64,000 nucleotides of DNA, from assembly GCA_031310005.1 (NCBI GenBank), contig CM062388.1:2046001-2110000 (forward strand). Reading direction: 5' to 3'. Positions within the stretch are counted from its first letter, which is position 1. The number at the start of each line of letters is the position of its first letter. Source of the DNA: Dactylellina haptotyla (taxonomy: Eukaryota > Ascomycota > Orbiliomycetes > Orbiliales > Orbiliaceae). This document shows, piece after piece, positions 34,516 through 45,572 of this stretch. Under the pieces are notes generated by a model. That model was not told the DNA's origin, searched no databases, and worked only from the letters and a program-made list of their open reading frames with translations. The position numbers were made by a program, and so were the translations under genes.

Positions 34516-36161
34516 ATGTGTGGTCATAAGCAGTATATCCAACCTGGGTATTCGGATACTTTGACTCCCATGCAGGAAGTCAAGCTGAAAGAGTTCTGGT
34601 GTTTGCTTTTGATACTATTCAGCTCCTCTCACGGCGTCGAGGACTATGGGGAGACAACAAGAGCAGATATGGAGTTAAGTATAACAGAATTTTTAAGACT
34701 AGATTATGCGGACTCCACCACCCTCTTAAAGAAAAGGGGTATCATGCTTGGATACTCGAAGTCAGAGAAAGGACCACTGGGTACAATCAACCACACGAGG
34801 AGGGGCATTGGTTATTTTCGACTGCGATATTCCACACCAAATCTACTCTCAAAAAATGACGGTCGCATTGCACGGTACCGGCGATTTCAAACACAATTGG
34901 AAGAGCAAGGCACGTATAACTTTAGGTCTGCCTTCTGGGAGTTCGTCAAACACGACGATCCGGATCATTTGATCCTTCGATTCCTACATTCTAGAAACTG
35001 GAATCTTGACAAAGCGCTCGAAGCGATGGTCACCACAATCCACTGGCGTAGTCAGATTATGAATATGGAGGGTTTCATGAAATACGGAGAGTTAGGCGCT
35101 CTGGAAGCTGGTGACGAGGGCTTCATGCATCACCTTCGGAGTGGAAAGGCGTATATACACAACACTGATAAAGAAGGGAGGCCGATATGTTTTATATCTC
35201 CAAAATTGCATAGAGCCGATAAACAAAGGGGAGAGAGTCTGGAGAGATTCTCGGTTTACATTATGGAGACGATAAGGTTGCTACGTCCTGAAGGAGTCGA
35301 AAATAGTTGCATATTTTTTGACATGACTGGATCCGGGATTTTGAACATGGTGAGGAGTACTCTCTATATTTTGGACATATTAACCCAATCTTACGTTCAT
35401 TGAATTGACCATGAGTGCAATAATAGGACTTCCGAGCTGTCAGATTCATAATCAAATGCCTTGAAGATCGCTATCCTGGGAATATGGGGGTTTGTCTCAT
35501 ACACAATGCCCCGTGGATTTTCCAGGGAATTTGGGTTAGTTTAAAATTCAATACAACTGGCAATCTCTAAGACATCCTAGCTAACTAAAGTATCTTTTGC
35601 CTCTTATAGAGAATAATCAAAGGCTGGCTAAACGCGACCTTTGTCTCAAGGATTCATTTCACTTCCGATGCCGATGACCTGTCTCGGTTCATTGATCGAT
35701 CTAATATTCCACGTTTCCTGGGCGGTGACGAAGATTGGAGATACGTTTATCATGAGCCTGTATCTTCGGAAAACGCTGTAATTCGCGAACCGAGTCGGCA
35801 CGAGTTGCACCACAAGCGAAGGTTGGATGCAACCAGATGGGAGATCGTACAGGAGTATGAAGAAAATACGCTGCAATGGATGAAGAGGGAGTCTGATTGT
35901 AAATACGAAGTCATGGACTTGAAAGATGAGAGGCGACTTCTACGCGAGGACTTAAGAGCAAATTACTGGGCGTTGGACAGGTTTATCAGGGCTAGAACTT
36001 ATTACGATCGAATCGGTATGCTAAATAGGGACGGGGGATTGAGCTTCCACCCATGGAGGCGGGGTTCTTGTTCCAAGCGGGCTAAGTACTCACCGGATCT
36101 TCAACCATTTAGAATGAAGCCCGCGGCTGCAGCGGCACAGCTGGGGCTATACTCTCTGTAG
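34516..36161 (+). CDS. CRAL-TRIO (Sec14-type) lipid-transfer protein
   Basis: My model joins 34516-35349, 35427-35534 and 35610-36161, all phase 0, giving 497 residues. The first in-frame ATG is at 34516; the frame is open further upstream only through non-ATG codons. The start MCGHKQYIQPGY followed by LTPMQEVKLKEFWCLLLILF is typical of the N-terminal helix of fungal Sec14-like proteins. The CRAL-TRIO-N helix is LILRFLHSRNWNLDKALEAM. The lipid-binding core runs YIHNTDKEGRPICFI, RFSVYIMETIRLL, IFFDMTGSGILNM (end of exon 1), [40 protein letters not shown] and RFLGGDEDW. The C-terminal extension has charged helices. Sec14 proteins move phosphatidylinositol, phosphatidylcholine or other lipids between membranes. 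The ligand of this one cannot be read from sequence. Confidence 0.87.
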
Positions 36162-36976
36162 TGTTTCATATTTCGCATTTAACCTACTAATTAATTCCAG
36201 TTCTGATAAAAATAAACCTTTAAGCGTACGTACCAAAGCTTCAGGATACCTAGGTGTATTAAATTAGGCCAGCTGTGGTACCAGGCTGCCTTGTATGTTG
36301 CGAAAGAGGTTAACTTGAGGCAAATCAATGACACCTGCGTTGGTGGATTTCAAGCATGTTTGAAAGCACTTAAGCTTTGCCATTATAACTTTGAGGCTGT
36401 CTGACCTTGAGCAACGTGTTATGCTAGTTGATAGCCACACAAAAATCGAGATTTAGGAAGATTATTTTAATGCCCGAAGAAACTGCGAAGCCTAGTCGTT
36501 TGAGTAAGGCTGTGCCAATGTATAAGTTCATCTACTTTGTTTCAAACAAATAATATAGGTTATATCTCAGTTAGAGACAGAGTTTAATTTGGGTTCGCAT
36601 TAACTGCTAACCAATATGCTGAGGAGAATTGTGTAAACTTTGCGGGTGTGACGGGAGCTAATTCACGATTTTCTTTTCTTCGCCATTGGTGGCATAGCTT
36701 TTGTCGTCAGATCATAACACTGCAAAGAAATTTCGCAGCGCGAATTATCATACGAGTTTAATCCACATCTAGTAAATGTGATATTCGTAGGAACTATTTA
36801 GAAGCATATAGATTAAACTTATAATAATTGATTATATTTCTCTACGCCTGGTCGATCTTTAAATTTAAGTGCACTATAATATTATAGTATAGAATTTTGA
36901 TGCAACGCCAAACACTCAGCCCGAAGACCATTTCGTCAGGACACTATTTGCTACACCGACCTTATAAACTAACCTA
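36162..36976. other. intergenic
   Basis: AT-rich 815-base spacer with no gene seen. It is likely the promoter of the large secreted gene at 36977. Confidence 0.4.
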
Positions 36977-39900
36977 ATGCTTCTCCAGCCTATAAAATTA
37001 CGGATCTTCTTTTATGTCGGCATTTTATTTATCCTTCGGATGTTGCAGTGGATCGAAGCAAAGCCTATAATCTCGACTAATCCCCCTAATGCGATTGAAC
37101 AGACCGTAACTCGGACGAATACGTCTTCCACGGATACGCCATTCGACACTTCCTCAACTTTTGCAATCACCTCATCCTCCAGTGCAGCCACGCAACCATC
37201 CGCAAGCTCAAGAAGCAATAAAAACATTCATCTTAATACCAATCTGCCAAATTTCAAAAATGTAGATGGAGTTAGGATCCCAGAACCACCTTCTTCGTTT
37301 ATTACTGCAGTCGTAATGAGCAAGATCCCAGAGCATCCTACAACCGAGGGTGTAAATACAAATAATTCCGATCGTTCGAATTCCTCAGATGGATTAAAAC
37401 CGCTGGCTTCGTATAGTCACCCATCAAATGACTACAAGAATATAAAGACCGAGACCCAAAACGCAGATGTAGCCCACAAAGGCGATTTAGCTCCCAAACT
37501 CGCACCGACACCAGAAAACGATGAAGTAAAAAAATGGGTAGATACAAAAATTTTCCATACAGAATTCAAGCCATGGTGTCCTCCGACAAAATGGATACAC
37601 GAAAATATGAGCCGGGACCCGAGTGCTTATGACATGCTACCCGCGGGAAAAGGAAAGGATGAGCTGGTCAAAGCCCGACCAGATTTTAGGTCCGCTGTCG
37701 TAAATGCTGACGGAGCTCTTGATCTAACGACCAAGGCCCGTTACAGCTACTATTTGGTTGCATGCCGGAAGTGTTATTGCGATCCGAATTCGGCTGTACT
37801 ATATCCAACTCCAAATGCGAATCCTGCGAATGATGCCTCGGGACGTTCGGGCCACTTTAATTGTTCCTCACGAAAGTTGCCAGCTCAATGTGTCTTCTGG
37901 TTTGGCTGCCAATGTCGGGCCGAGATGAGACATCCGGATTGGGATCCCACGATACCTTTGCAAGATTACCAAACTGCGCTCAGTTTTGCTCCATACATTC
38001 TCAGAGTAGCCTATCCCGAGTACCGGTGGTATTACGATTTGGTCAACGGTGCTTATATCTCATGGCACGGTTTCGGGCAGGATCCCCAAAACCATGAACA
38101 GCAGGCGCCATACGAGCCAAATTGGGAGGAGCCAAATGGAGAGGAACACCATGGGGAGTTAGTGCCTGGTATGGCCGAGCCATATTACTTGGAAGGTCCC
38201 GATCCAGGACCAGTTGAAGAGCCGTTTCAATTGATGGATGCCGCTGAACAAGCAATCAGAGGGTTGGATTATATCGGCCGAGTTCTGCCGTTCGCAGCTG
38301 CAGCTAGAGGAAGGTTACCAGGCGGGCGGGGCGGTGGCGGCGGGCGGGCAATCGGCCCTCCCCCGGGTCCGAATAAACGGGATGCGCCTCCTGATAATCG
38401 GTTTGGTAAAAGAGATTCAAGTTCTAGCGGGGACGTATCTAACGTCCCTACCGCTCCTTTGAAAGAAAATAAATCATTTGAAAAGAAGATATACCAAGTA
38501 TGGTGTCCATCTTTGGCCCTCATAAAGGACGACCTAAAGTTCCGCCATCTTTTTGAAGAGCATGGAGCCAACAGACGGAGTACAGAGGGAGAAAAAGATC
38601 CCATCTCCGGAACTAAGGGTGGAGCTGTATTAAAAGATTACGAATCTCAGTTGAGGCGGTGCAGAGCGTGTCGCTGCGCTTATAATGGCGATTTAGTTAC
38701 CAATAATGACGATTCTAAGATTCCGCAAACAGATCGGTGCGACGATCCACTGTGGGTTAACGTCTGTACCGAGCTATACGACTGCATCTGTAGCACCACT
38801 GTTACTATGCAGAATAACAATCCTATGAATTCCGACATTGTTTATCGTAGGCAATCATCCAGAAGCTCCAATACTCCATCCACCGGTGACAAGGTGGAGA
38901 TGAATAACAAACTAATTGATGGGAGACTGTCCACTGGCGAATATCTGAAAAAATACAACCCTAAGTATTTAGGGAACATCATTAGAAAACATATCGGCAA
39001 AACCTCTATTCTACCGCGATTTCCGAGCGGCACGGGAGACGAGGAACTGTCACCACCTGGAGTTACCCAAGGACAACTCGGACGCATGATTCACGAGTAC
39101 CTGTTACTGCAAGATATTTGGATAACTCTGAGGCCCAAAGCGTATAAATTCAGACTGGATAATCAATTAAAAACATGGAAGAAGAAATTGTCGGCAGTGA
39201 AAACACCACTCCAAGGTTTATCTCCGGATCTCTTTTCCGCAGCAAAGAAACCAAGAGAAATACTAGGCAGTAGTACTAATCAAGAAATGGACACTGCAAC
39301 ATGGCTTTGGAACGACCATGATCATGAAAAGCGGATGGATAGTAGCTCGAGTACCCCTTTGATCAGCTCAGCTAATACGCAGGTTTTTTGTCCTACGCCG
39401 ACTTGGCTTCAGTATTCAGGATACTTTCCGACTGATCCGTCGACCTACCGGATATTCACCGACGCACCGTATAGAAGACCTAATTATACAAACCCTGGAT
39501 CATGGACTTTTGCACAAACCAACAAAAGATACTCAACTCACCTTGTGAGATGTAAAAATTGCCATTGCGATGAGAATGGTTTTTTGGCTAATGTACCACC
39601 AGAATTGAACACAGCTCGCGAAGCTTTAAAATGCACTAAACCCACATGGCCGGAGAGGTGTGCTCTTTGGTATGGGTGTTATTGCCAGGTGCCCGGCGGA
39701 ATGGAAAAGAAAAAGCTCAAGATAGATTCCTCCATTAATGACGTTCTTAAAGCTACGTGGGGCCGTAAATTTCGTCAAAAACCCACCGCACTAGATCAAT
39801 CAAGCGCTGAGGGCTCGAGAGTTAACTCTCAAGCCTCCGGAAGTTCGTACAATCTAGACGATCTTTTGGAGAGCCTAACCATGGACATAGGAGCGATACC

Positions 39901-40198
39901 CTTATCCAATAACCGGCGTCTCGCACCAAACACTGCAGAGCCGTACTGGCTTGAAGGGCCAGATCTAATACCAGGGAAGCCGACTTGGGACTACCTTTTC
40001 GGGCAGGCTCTAAATATAGCTGGCGGCACTCTTGGGGACTATCTGAAGCAAAACCCTGATTTATTAGGGGACGAGAATGCCGGGGGGCCAAGGCTGGTTG
40101 TTGCAGATGCTAAAGTAAAACGAGAGAAGGGAGACACTGACGGCTACGATGATTCGTTTGGTCGGAAAGATGATACTCCGCAGCCTAAGAGTCCCTAG
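36977..40198 (+). CDS. large secreted protein with three repeated cysteine modules
   Basis: A single exon of 1073 residues with a signal peptide (IFFYVGILFILRMLQWIEA). After a Ser/Thr/Asn-rich start come three related modules at about residues 199-314, 506-605 and 802-905. Each opens with W/F-C-P, contains a conserved C-x2-C-x-C (CRKCYCD, CRACRCA, CKNCHCD) and closes with C-x6-C-x-C or similar (FWFGCQC, ELYDCIC, LWYGCYC). Modules 1 and 3 are each followed by a shared linker AEPY(Y/W)LEGPD-x-P (about residues 400 and 988), so the first and last units are full repeats and the middle one is more diverged. A Gly-rich stretch (about 450-470) and two KR sites (NKRDAPP, FGKRDSS) separate unit 1 from unit 2. 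No family is recognised. Extracellular, disulfide-rich; the function cannot be inferred. Confidence 0.82.
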   Translation: MLLQPIKLRIFFYVGILFILRMLQWIEAKPIISTNPPNAIEQTVTRTNTSSTDTPFDTSSTFAITSSSSAATQPSASSRSNKNIHLNTNLPNFKNVDGVRIPEPPSSFITAVVMSKIPEHPTTEGVNTNNSDRSNSSDGLKPLASYSHPSNDYKNIKTETQNADVAHKGDLAPKLAPTPENDEVKKWVDTKIFHTEFKPWCPPTKWIHENMSRDPSAYDMLPAGKGKDELVKARPDFRSAVVNADGALDLTTKARYSYYLVACRKCYCDPNSAVLYPTPNANPANDASGRSGHFNCSSRKLPAQCVFWFGCQCRAEMRHPDWDPTIPLQDYQTALSFAPYILRVAYPEYRWYYDLVNGAYISWHGFGQDPQNHEQQAPYEPNWEEPNGEEHHGELVPGMAEPYYLEGPDPGPVEEPFQLMDAAEQAIRGLDYIGRVLPFAAAARGRLPGGRGGGGGRAIGPPPGPNKRDAPPDNRFGKRDSSSSGDVSNVPTAPLKENKSFEKKIYQVWCPSLALIKDDLKFRHLFEEHGANRRSTEGEKDPISGTKGGAVLKDYESQLRRCRACRCAYNGDLVTNNDDSKIPQTDRCDDPLWVNVCTELYDCICSTTVTMQNNNPMNSDIVYRRQSSRSSNTPSTGDKVEMNNKLIDGRLSTGEYLKKYNPKYLGNIIRKHIGKTSILPRFPSGTGDEELSPPGVTQGQLGRMIHEYLLLQDIWITLRPKAYKFRLDNQLKTWKKKLSAVKTPLQGLSPDLFSAAKKPREILGSSTNQEMDTATWLWNDHDHEKRMDSSSSTPLISSANTQVFCPTPTWLQYSGYFPTDPSTYRIFTDAPYRRPNYTNPGSWTFAQTNKRYSTHLVRCKNCHCDENGFLANVPPELNTAREALKCTKPTWPERCALWYGCYCQVPGGMEKKKLKIDSSINDVLKATWGRKFRQKPTALDQSSAEGSRVNSQASGSSYNLDDLLESLTMDIGAIPLSNNRRLAPNTAEPYWLEGPDLIPGKPTWDYLFGQALNIAGGTLGDYLKQNPDLLGDENAGGPRLVVADAKVKREKGDTDGYDDSFGRKDDTPQPKSP

Positions 40199-42051
40199 CA
40201 TGATCTATGGAATTCATGCAAGGTGCACGTTGGTGTGTCTCATAAACCAAACGCTTCGCGCGAATGTTGGTGTTGTCGCAGCGCTTGAGAAATCTGTTGA
40301 AAATGTGTTGTATTTGTTATTTTATTTGGGAGGTTACACAGCGCTGAGAGCTGCAGCGGCGGTCCAAACAGGACGGATGCTTCTGGGACCAAGTTATACA
40401 TTAGGATACTGTTACCGCTTCAACAATTGGTGATACCTCTGGCATTCTTTAAGGAGCGATTATGAGCTTTCTTGTTTCATTTTACCAGTCTTTTACCCAT
40501 GAATTGCTAGTTCCTATCAATCTGCAAAGTAGTTTCTCGTGCCGCTAGTACGCCGAGTGCAATTGCTGTTCCCGAGGATTAAATAAAGGTTGCCTTAGCC
40601 TCGATACCAGAGCTTACCTATGCGTTTGTCTGCACACAAAACATGCACATGTGCACATTTCCAAACTCGGGGCCACCATACTTGTAGTATCCCAGTACTC
40701 AAGCTCAATTCCAAGGCAGTATCCCTGATCACGGGTACACGAGGCCTGGAAGTCGTGTTCGTAAGCTTGCCGTTCGGCTTCTGTTCGGACTGGGCAAATT
40801 TCCCCGGCAAGCCGGCTAATTTGCGTTTTCTTGTCCCGAGCCAGGAACCCGAGCCGGCCAAACTCAACCACGACAACTGAAAATGTTGAACCGGGCCCAA
40901 AAACCTTACCCAAAGTTCTGGACCTGGCCCGGCAAAATTTAAAACGACAGATGGTCAAGTCGAGCTCCCCTTTTCGCAATCCGGCCGGGCGGACTAAATG
41001 CGGGTTCTGCGAGCGAAAAGTATATGAGGTATGGAATGCGGGAGCGGTAGTCCCGAAGTCGGGAGCATGCTAAGACCGAATGAGCTTCACGATTAGAAAT
41101 CCTCTTGAAGGCGCTGTTTCTTCTTCCCATTTCTCTTTCCTTTAGACTTCCTTCTAATCTACATCTATATACCTATTTTATTTTTACTTTTTATCTGTTT
41201 TAATATATATTATGATACCAAAGAGATTCTGCAATCGCTTCCAGAAAGATTGAGGCATCGTTCGCATTCATCCCCAACTCGCAACTTTCTCGGCGCCTTT
41301 GGGCTTCAGCATGCGGAAGCGTCTGTGCGATTCTACTGATAAACCAAACCGCATCAGCTAACCTCAGATTTCCTTCTCCTTCTCAACAACTGCATCAACC
41401 TGCTCGAACTGAATTTTCTTTTACAAATCTGGTCCCATATCGCGCCTCAGACCTGTCTCCTGCGACAACCGTCCGATTCACCAACGTGGTGCATTTGAAA
41501 CCAGTCTCCTGCACGTCTCCGCCCCCAGCTGCAAGCTGCACCTCGCCTGGGAAACCCTTCAAAAAGGAAAAGGGAAAGGGAAAAAACACTGCAAGGAAAA
41601 TAGTGGGGTCGGACGCCCAGCTGATTCGTCTCGAACGAACGAACGAACGAGTTCGTCCCAAAAACGGGCGGCAAAGTGATTCGCCAGGGGCCAACTCGAG
41701 CGAGGTCAGAGACCGGTACCCCGCTATAACAGACAGCTAGCTGGACAGAAGAGAAAAGGGAAGGGTTCAGCTTGAACACCAGGTCCCAGTCTCACGGAGT
41801 CTCACTATAACATACCATACCATAGCATATCCTCTACGACGTACTCGTAGACACCCTTCCTCTCCAGGGCCCACATTCGTCAGGGTTCTGTTTCTCGGGC
41901 TCGATTTCGTCTTTTCTTAGATTTTGCACCTTTTTTTCACCTTGTCGCTTTCACGTGCGAAAAACGGAGGGCCTGGTCGTGCGCAAACACCGACAATCTC
42001 CGCGTTCGGTTGGGTTAGCACCGAACGGAACGAACACCGGGAACGAACACA
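40199..42051. other. intergenic and long leader of the phosphatase gene
   Basis: No supported gene in 1.85 kb. The second half becomes pyrimidine- and C-rich, as in strong fungal promoters and leaders, with a CACGTG at about 41952, a GAAC tandem at 41633-41650 and a CCATA-type run near 41811-41827. Confidence 0.4.
41633..41650. repeat. (GAAC)n microsatellite
   Basis: Four GAAC units plus GA, flanked by GTTCG, so the tract can form a small hairpin. Confidence 0.8.
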
Positions 42052-44169
42052 ATGAGCGCACCACAACCACCACCACCGCTGGCGCCCTCGCAGGTGTTCG
42101 TCTGCCGGCACGGAGCCCGTCTCGACGCTTCGGATTCGACATGGCACCTCACATCGCCCACGCCCTACGACCCCCCGCTGACGTACGGCGGGTGGACACA
42201 GGCTCGCTCGCTGGGTAACCGAATCGCCAGTCTGATAGTCTTGCAGATATCGTCGGAACATCCGTCCGCGAACCCCCCGGCCCCGAAACCCGTGGAAAGG
42301 ACGAGTACGTGGACTGCTGGCCCGAAAGAGGCGAAGAAGGATGTGCCTGCCCCCGTGGTACCGTCGGTTTCCTCGCCCGCGGCGTCGAAACTGAAGAATA
42401 CAAAGATTATCATACATACGTCGCCGTTTTTACGATGCGTGCAGACGTCAATTGCAGTCACCGCGGGGATGTCGCAGTACTTTTCTGATATCAACGTAAA
42501 CTCTGCGGAACCTACTGGGGCAACGGGAATAAGTGGTGTAAATAGCCCTGCGGTGACGTCGAAACTTGTCCACCATCCGCGTCCGATGCTCAGAGTCGAC
42601 GGGTTTCTCAGCGAGTGGCTATGCGAGGACTACTTCGCCGAGATTACCCCTCCGCCGGCCACCAGTTTGATGGTTGGAACCGCAAAGATCGATTTAATGA
42701 GACCATCTAGTGCGGGGGGTCTCCGCAAGGATGGTTCTCCCATGAGTATCGCTTCGAATAAGGCTCCCACAACGGGGCAAACTCACTTGCCGACTCTTCA
42801 CCACCATTCCCACAACCGCGCGCACTCTGTCGGCTTCGTACCACCGGTTGCAACATCCGCAATTGGCAAGAACGAACCCATACCGCGCGGGCACGTATCT
42901 CACGCGAAGGACTTTTTGGATATAGACTACGCCTACGACAGTTTACGCTACGGAGACGGGGGTGAATACGGCGAAGAATGGGGCAGAATGCACAAACGTG
43001 TCAAGATCGGATTCGAAAAGATCATAAAAGACTACGCGGACGGCGAGGTCAAGCCGTGTCTGAAGAATAGCCCACACACAAGCTTCGACCAATTATCCGC
43101 CGCTTCTCAGAAATGTGAAGCCCCAGAATCACCAAACGAAATCCCCGGTGGCACAATCGTGATATTCATCTCCCACGGGGCGATATGTAACGCCCTCATA
43201 GGCGCCATGACCCACAAACCCGTCCTAATGGACATGGGCATCGCCAGCATGAGCATGGGCGTCCTCATCCCTTCCTCTGCCACAACGTCACTACCATCCC
43301 CACTCCCACAATCTCCAATAAGCTCACTAACAACCGCCTTCCAACTCCCCAGCTTCAGCGGGGTAACCCAATCCATCCCTCCCGACGAAGACAGCGAAGA
43401 CCCCTTCTCATTCCCCTCGGACAAACCCAAACAATTCACACCGTACATCCCTCCCGTAATAGCAGACTCCGCACCCGCAGTATCCGGCGTCCCCAGCTAC
43501 GACGTCAAAATAGTAGCATCAACAGACCACCTCCGCTCGCAAGCCGCACAATCCAAATCCCAAAACCAAGGCTCCAATTCCGGCACATCAGCACAGCACA
43601 CCCCGCCCTTACGACCCAGGAAACAAAGCGTAGGCGGCGGATTCAGCATGTACAACACCGCCGGCAAGCTTCCCGCCCCATTAATCGGTTCTGCAGGTGG
43701 ATCGTCGAACGCGAATCCCACTGGTGGGGCGGGCTTATTCACCGGCGGAAGGGCAATGGCATCGGTATTCGGATCCGGGGGCGGAGGAGGAGGAATGCTC
43801 AGTCCTCTCGGTAGCGGCAGCGGCCCTGCGATGGGTGTTAGGAGAACCGCCAGCGCTGCGGCTGCTACGAAGGGATTGTGGAGCTTACCCGCCGCGGAAA
43901 TGGAGCGCGGGAGCAGCGATGAGGGTGCGCTGTTGACCGACGAGGAAAGCGGGGAGGAGAAAAAGGATAAAAGCGATAGTAAAGGGGAGGCTAGAGGGAT
44001 GGGACAGAGAAAAGGTAGTACGGCTAGTAGTTCGGGGAGCGGTGCGAGCGCTGGAGTCACGAGGTCTGGGAGTACGAGTTTGAAACCTGGGTTGTGGAAT
44101 GCTGGGGCGAATGCGGAGAGGAGGAGACGGTGGACTGTGACTAATCAAAATGATGAAGGGGGTGCATAG
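42052..44169 (+). CDS. histidine phosphatase (phosphoglycerate-mutase-like) family protein
   Basis: A single exon of 705 residues. The catalytic motif of the branch-1 histidine phosphatase superfamily is FVCRHGARLD with His20, followed by PPLTYGGWTQARSLG. An Arg in HTSPFLRCVQT (about 127), an acidic block VDGFLSEWLCEDYF (about 184-197) and the second catalytic His in IFISHGAICNALIG (about 374) complete the pocket. The fold is therefore complete and spread over about 400 residues, with a roughly 90-residue low-complexity insert (about 215-300). The C-terminal 300 residues are disordered and Ser/Gly-rich (GGGGGGML, SSGSGASAG). Fungal and animal relatives include UBASH3/Sts-like phosphatases. 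No signal peptide, so it is intracellular. Long antisense frames inside this gene are shadows of its GC-rich codons. Confidence 0.88.
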   Translation: MSAPQPPPPLAPSQVFVCRHGARLDASDSTWHLTSPTPYDPPLTYGGWTQARSLGNRIASLIVLQISSEHPSANPPAPKPVERTSTWTAGPKEAKKDVPAPVVPSVSSPAASKLKNTKIIIHTSPFLRCVQTSIAVTAGMSQYFSDINVNSAEPTGATGISGVNSPAVTSKLVHHPRPMLRVDGFLSEWLCEDYFAEITPPPATSLMVGTAKIDLMRPSSAGGLRKDGSPMSIASNKAPTTGQTHLPTLHHHSHNRAHSVGFVPPVATSAIGKNEPIPRGHVSHAKDFLDIDYAYDSLRYGDGGEYGEEWGRMHKRVKIGFEKIIKDYADGEVKPCLKNSPHTSFDQLSAASQKCEAPESPNEIPGGTIVIFISHGAICNALIGAMTHKPVLMDMGIASMSMGVLIPSSATTSLPSPLPQSPISSLTTAFQLPSFSGVTQSIPPDEDSEDPFSFPSDKPKQFTPYIPPVIADSAPAVSGVPSYDVKIVASTDHLRSQAAQSKSQNQGSNSGTSAQHTPPLRPRKQSVGGGFSMYNTAGKLPAPLIGSAGGSSNANPTGGAGLFTGGRAMASVFGSGGGGGGMLSPLGSGSGPAMGVRRTASAAAATKGLWSLPAAEMERGSSDEGALLTDEESGEEKKDKSDSKGEARGMGQRKGSTASSSGSGASAGVTRSGSTSLKPGLWNAGANAERRRRWTVTNQNDEGGA

Positions 44170-45572
44170 GTATTACGATTATGAAAGAAAGAAAGAAAGA
44201 AAGAAAGTTATTGATAGCATTTTATTATATTTAAAAAGTCGATGCACAGCGAGCGTGAGCATTTAGAGTCGATTCTTAACGAAAATAGTCAGGGCTGCCT
44301 ACAGCACGTGATAAATGTGATAGATAAATCTTTTTTCTTTGTGAAAGAGAAGCTGCAAGGCTATGTGTGTTTGTTTACATCCACGCTTGTATATACCGGT
44401 TGATATATTCGTGCATTTGCCCTTTTTGTCTCCACTCAGTATTCTACGGTTTGAAAGGTCCGAAACACCTGTCAGATGCTAAACAGCCTTGTTGTATAGC
44501 GAATCCAGCACCTATGAAGCATAATTAAAAAGAAAATCAATGAGAACCTATGTTTATATATTTTGGATCCCTTGTAAACCCCTTATTGCCGTTATTCCAG
44601 CACCAACCTTGGGTGCGCTAAACAAAAACCCGAATATTTGTAAGGAAAGCATGTGATGGAGTAACCCCGTGTATTATAAGGATACCCCTTTCTCTCCATT
44701 TCCACGGGACCTGAGGCAGTATAAAACCTCGACAGTTATTGATAGATAGGAGGATCCTAATATATATTTAACTGAACCTATCCCCAGTAATAGAATAGCC
44801 AGGTTGTTACTGGGATGCTGAGTGTTGTACACACTTTTCAAAAAGCTTTTTGTTCCACTTTAAATTGTGGTACTTGAGCCATTTGTCGTGCCTCTTCCTC
44901 TACAATAGAGTAATATGAGAGAACCCTGAGCTTGGATTCTTTAATACGATCCTATATAAAGCCTAAATTTAGCCAACTGTTGAGAGTAAAAAGGCTGCCG
45001 AGCAAATATTCCATCTACTTACTAACAACTTGCCAATTATTTGATTCCACTGGTGCACCAGCCGCACTGGCAGTATCGTTTGTAGATCAATGTACCTCCT
45101 TTTCCATAATTGCAGGATGTCGAAGATTGTGCTAATATGTATGCTGATGTGTAATAGAGTAATCCTTAACTTCATTATATTATCGATCGATAATGCTTTC
45201 CGTCGGAGGCCCGATATATATTTATTCGCGATTACCTTCCATTGATATAGCGGTATCTCTATGATGCCACTAATTAGAATGGGATTATGTCTTCTCCAAA
45301 GAACAATTAGTACCAACGAACTCCAAAATATTACCCTGGAGGTTAGATTCTTATTAAGAAGCCATACATTGAAATCATGGTCGAGCTTTCAATTGAAGAG
45401 ATGGGTCCATTCACTACAGTTTCCATGAAAGAAGATGCGAACGAGTATACAGCCCTAGATCCGGATGCGATATCAACAATTATTCTCGGTTCTAAAGCCC
45501 TTTTTGACGTGAGAAATAATTCCGCGATCTCAGTCTTCAATACTATTGCTATTACCTCGTAAATTTTTCTAG
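44170..45572. other. intergenic; possible further exons of the minus-strand regulator
   Basis: A GAAA microsatellite lies just past the phosphatase stop. Minus-strand frames at 45343-45572 and 44969-45316 are open and preceded by splice-like CTAAC..AG signals, so the Zn2Cys6 gene that follows may extend into this region. I could not fix a phase-consistent join. A plus-strand frame (45377-45562) competes for the same bases. Confidence 0.35.
44183..44207. repeat. (GAAA)6 microsatellite
   Basis: Six perfect GAAA units plus G immediately downstream of the phosphatase stop codon, probably in its 3' UTR. Confidence 0.9.

Noticed and set aside
41917-42417. 166-codon minus-strand frame
   Set aside because: Antisense shadow over the start of the histidine phosphatase gene; Arg-rich, low-quality sequence.
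43497-44060. 187-codon minus-strand frame with Pro/Leu-rich product
   Set aside because: Antisense shadow of the disordered Gly/Ser tail of the phosphatase.
45377-45562. 61-codon plus-strand frame starting with ATG
   Set aside because: Reads plausibly as protein but is short, matches nothing known and competes with a possible exon on the minus strand.
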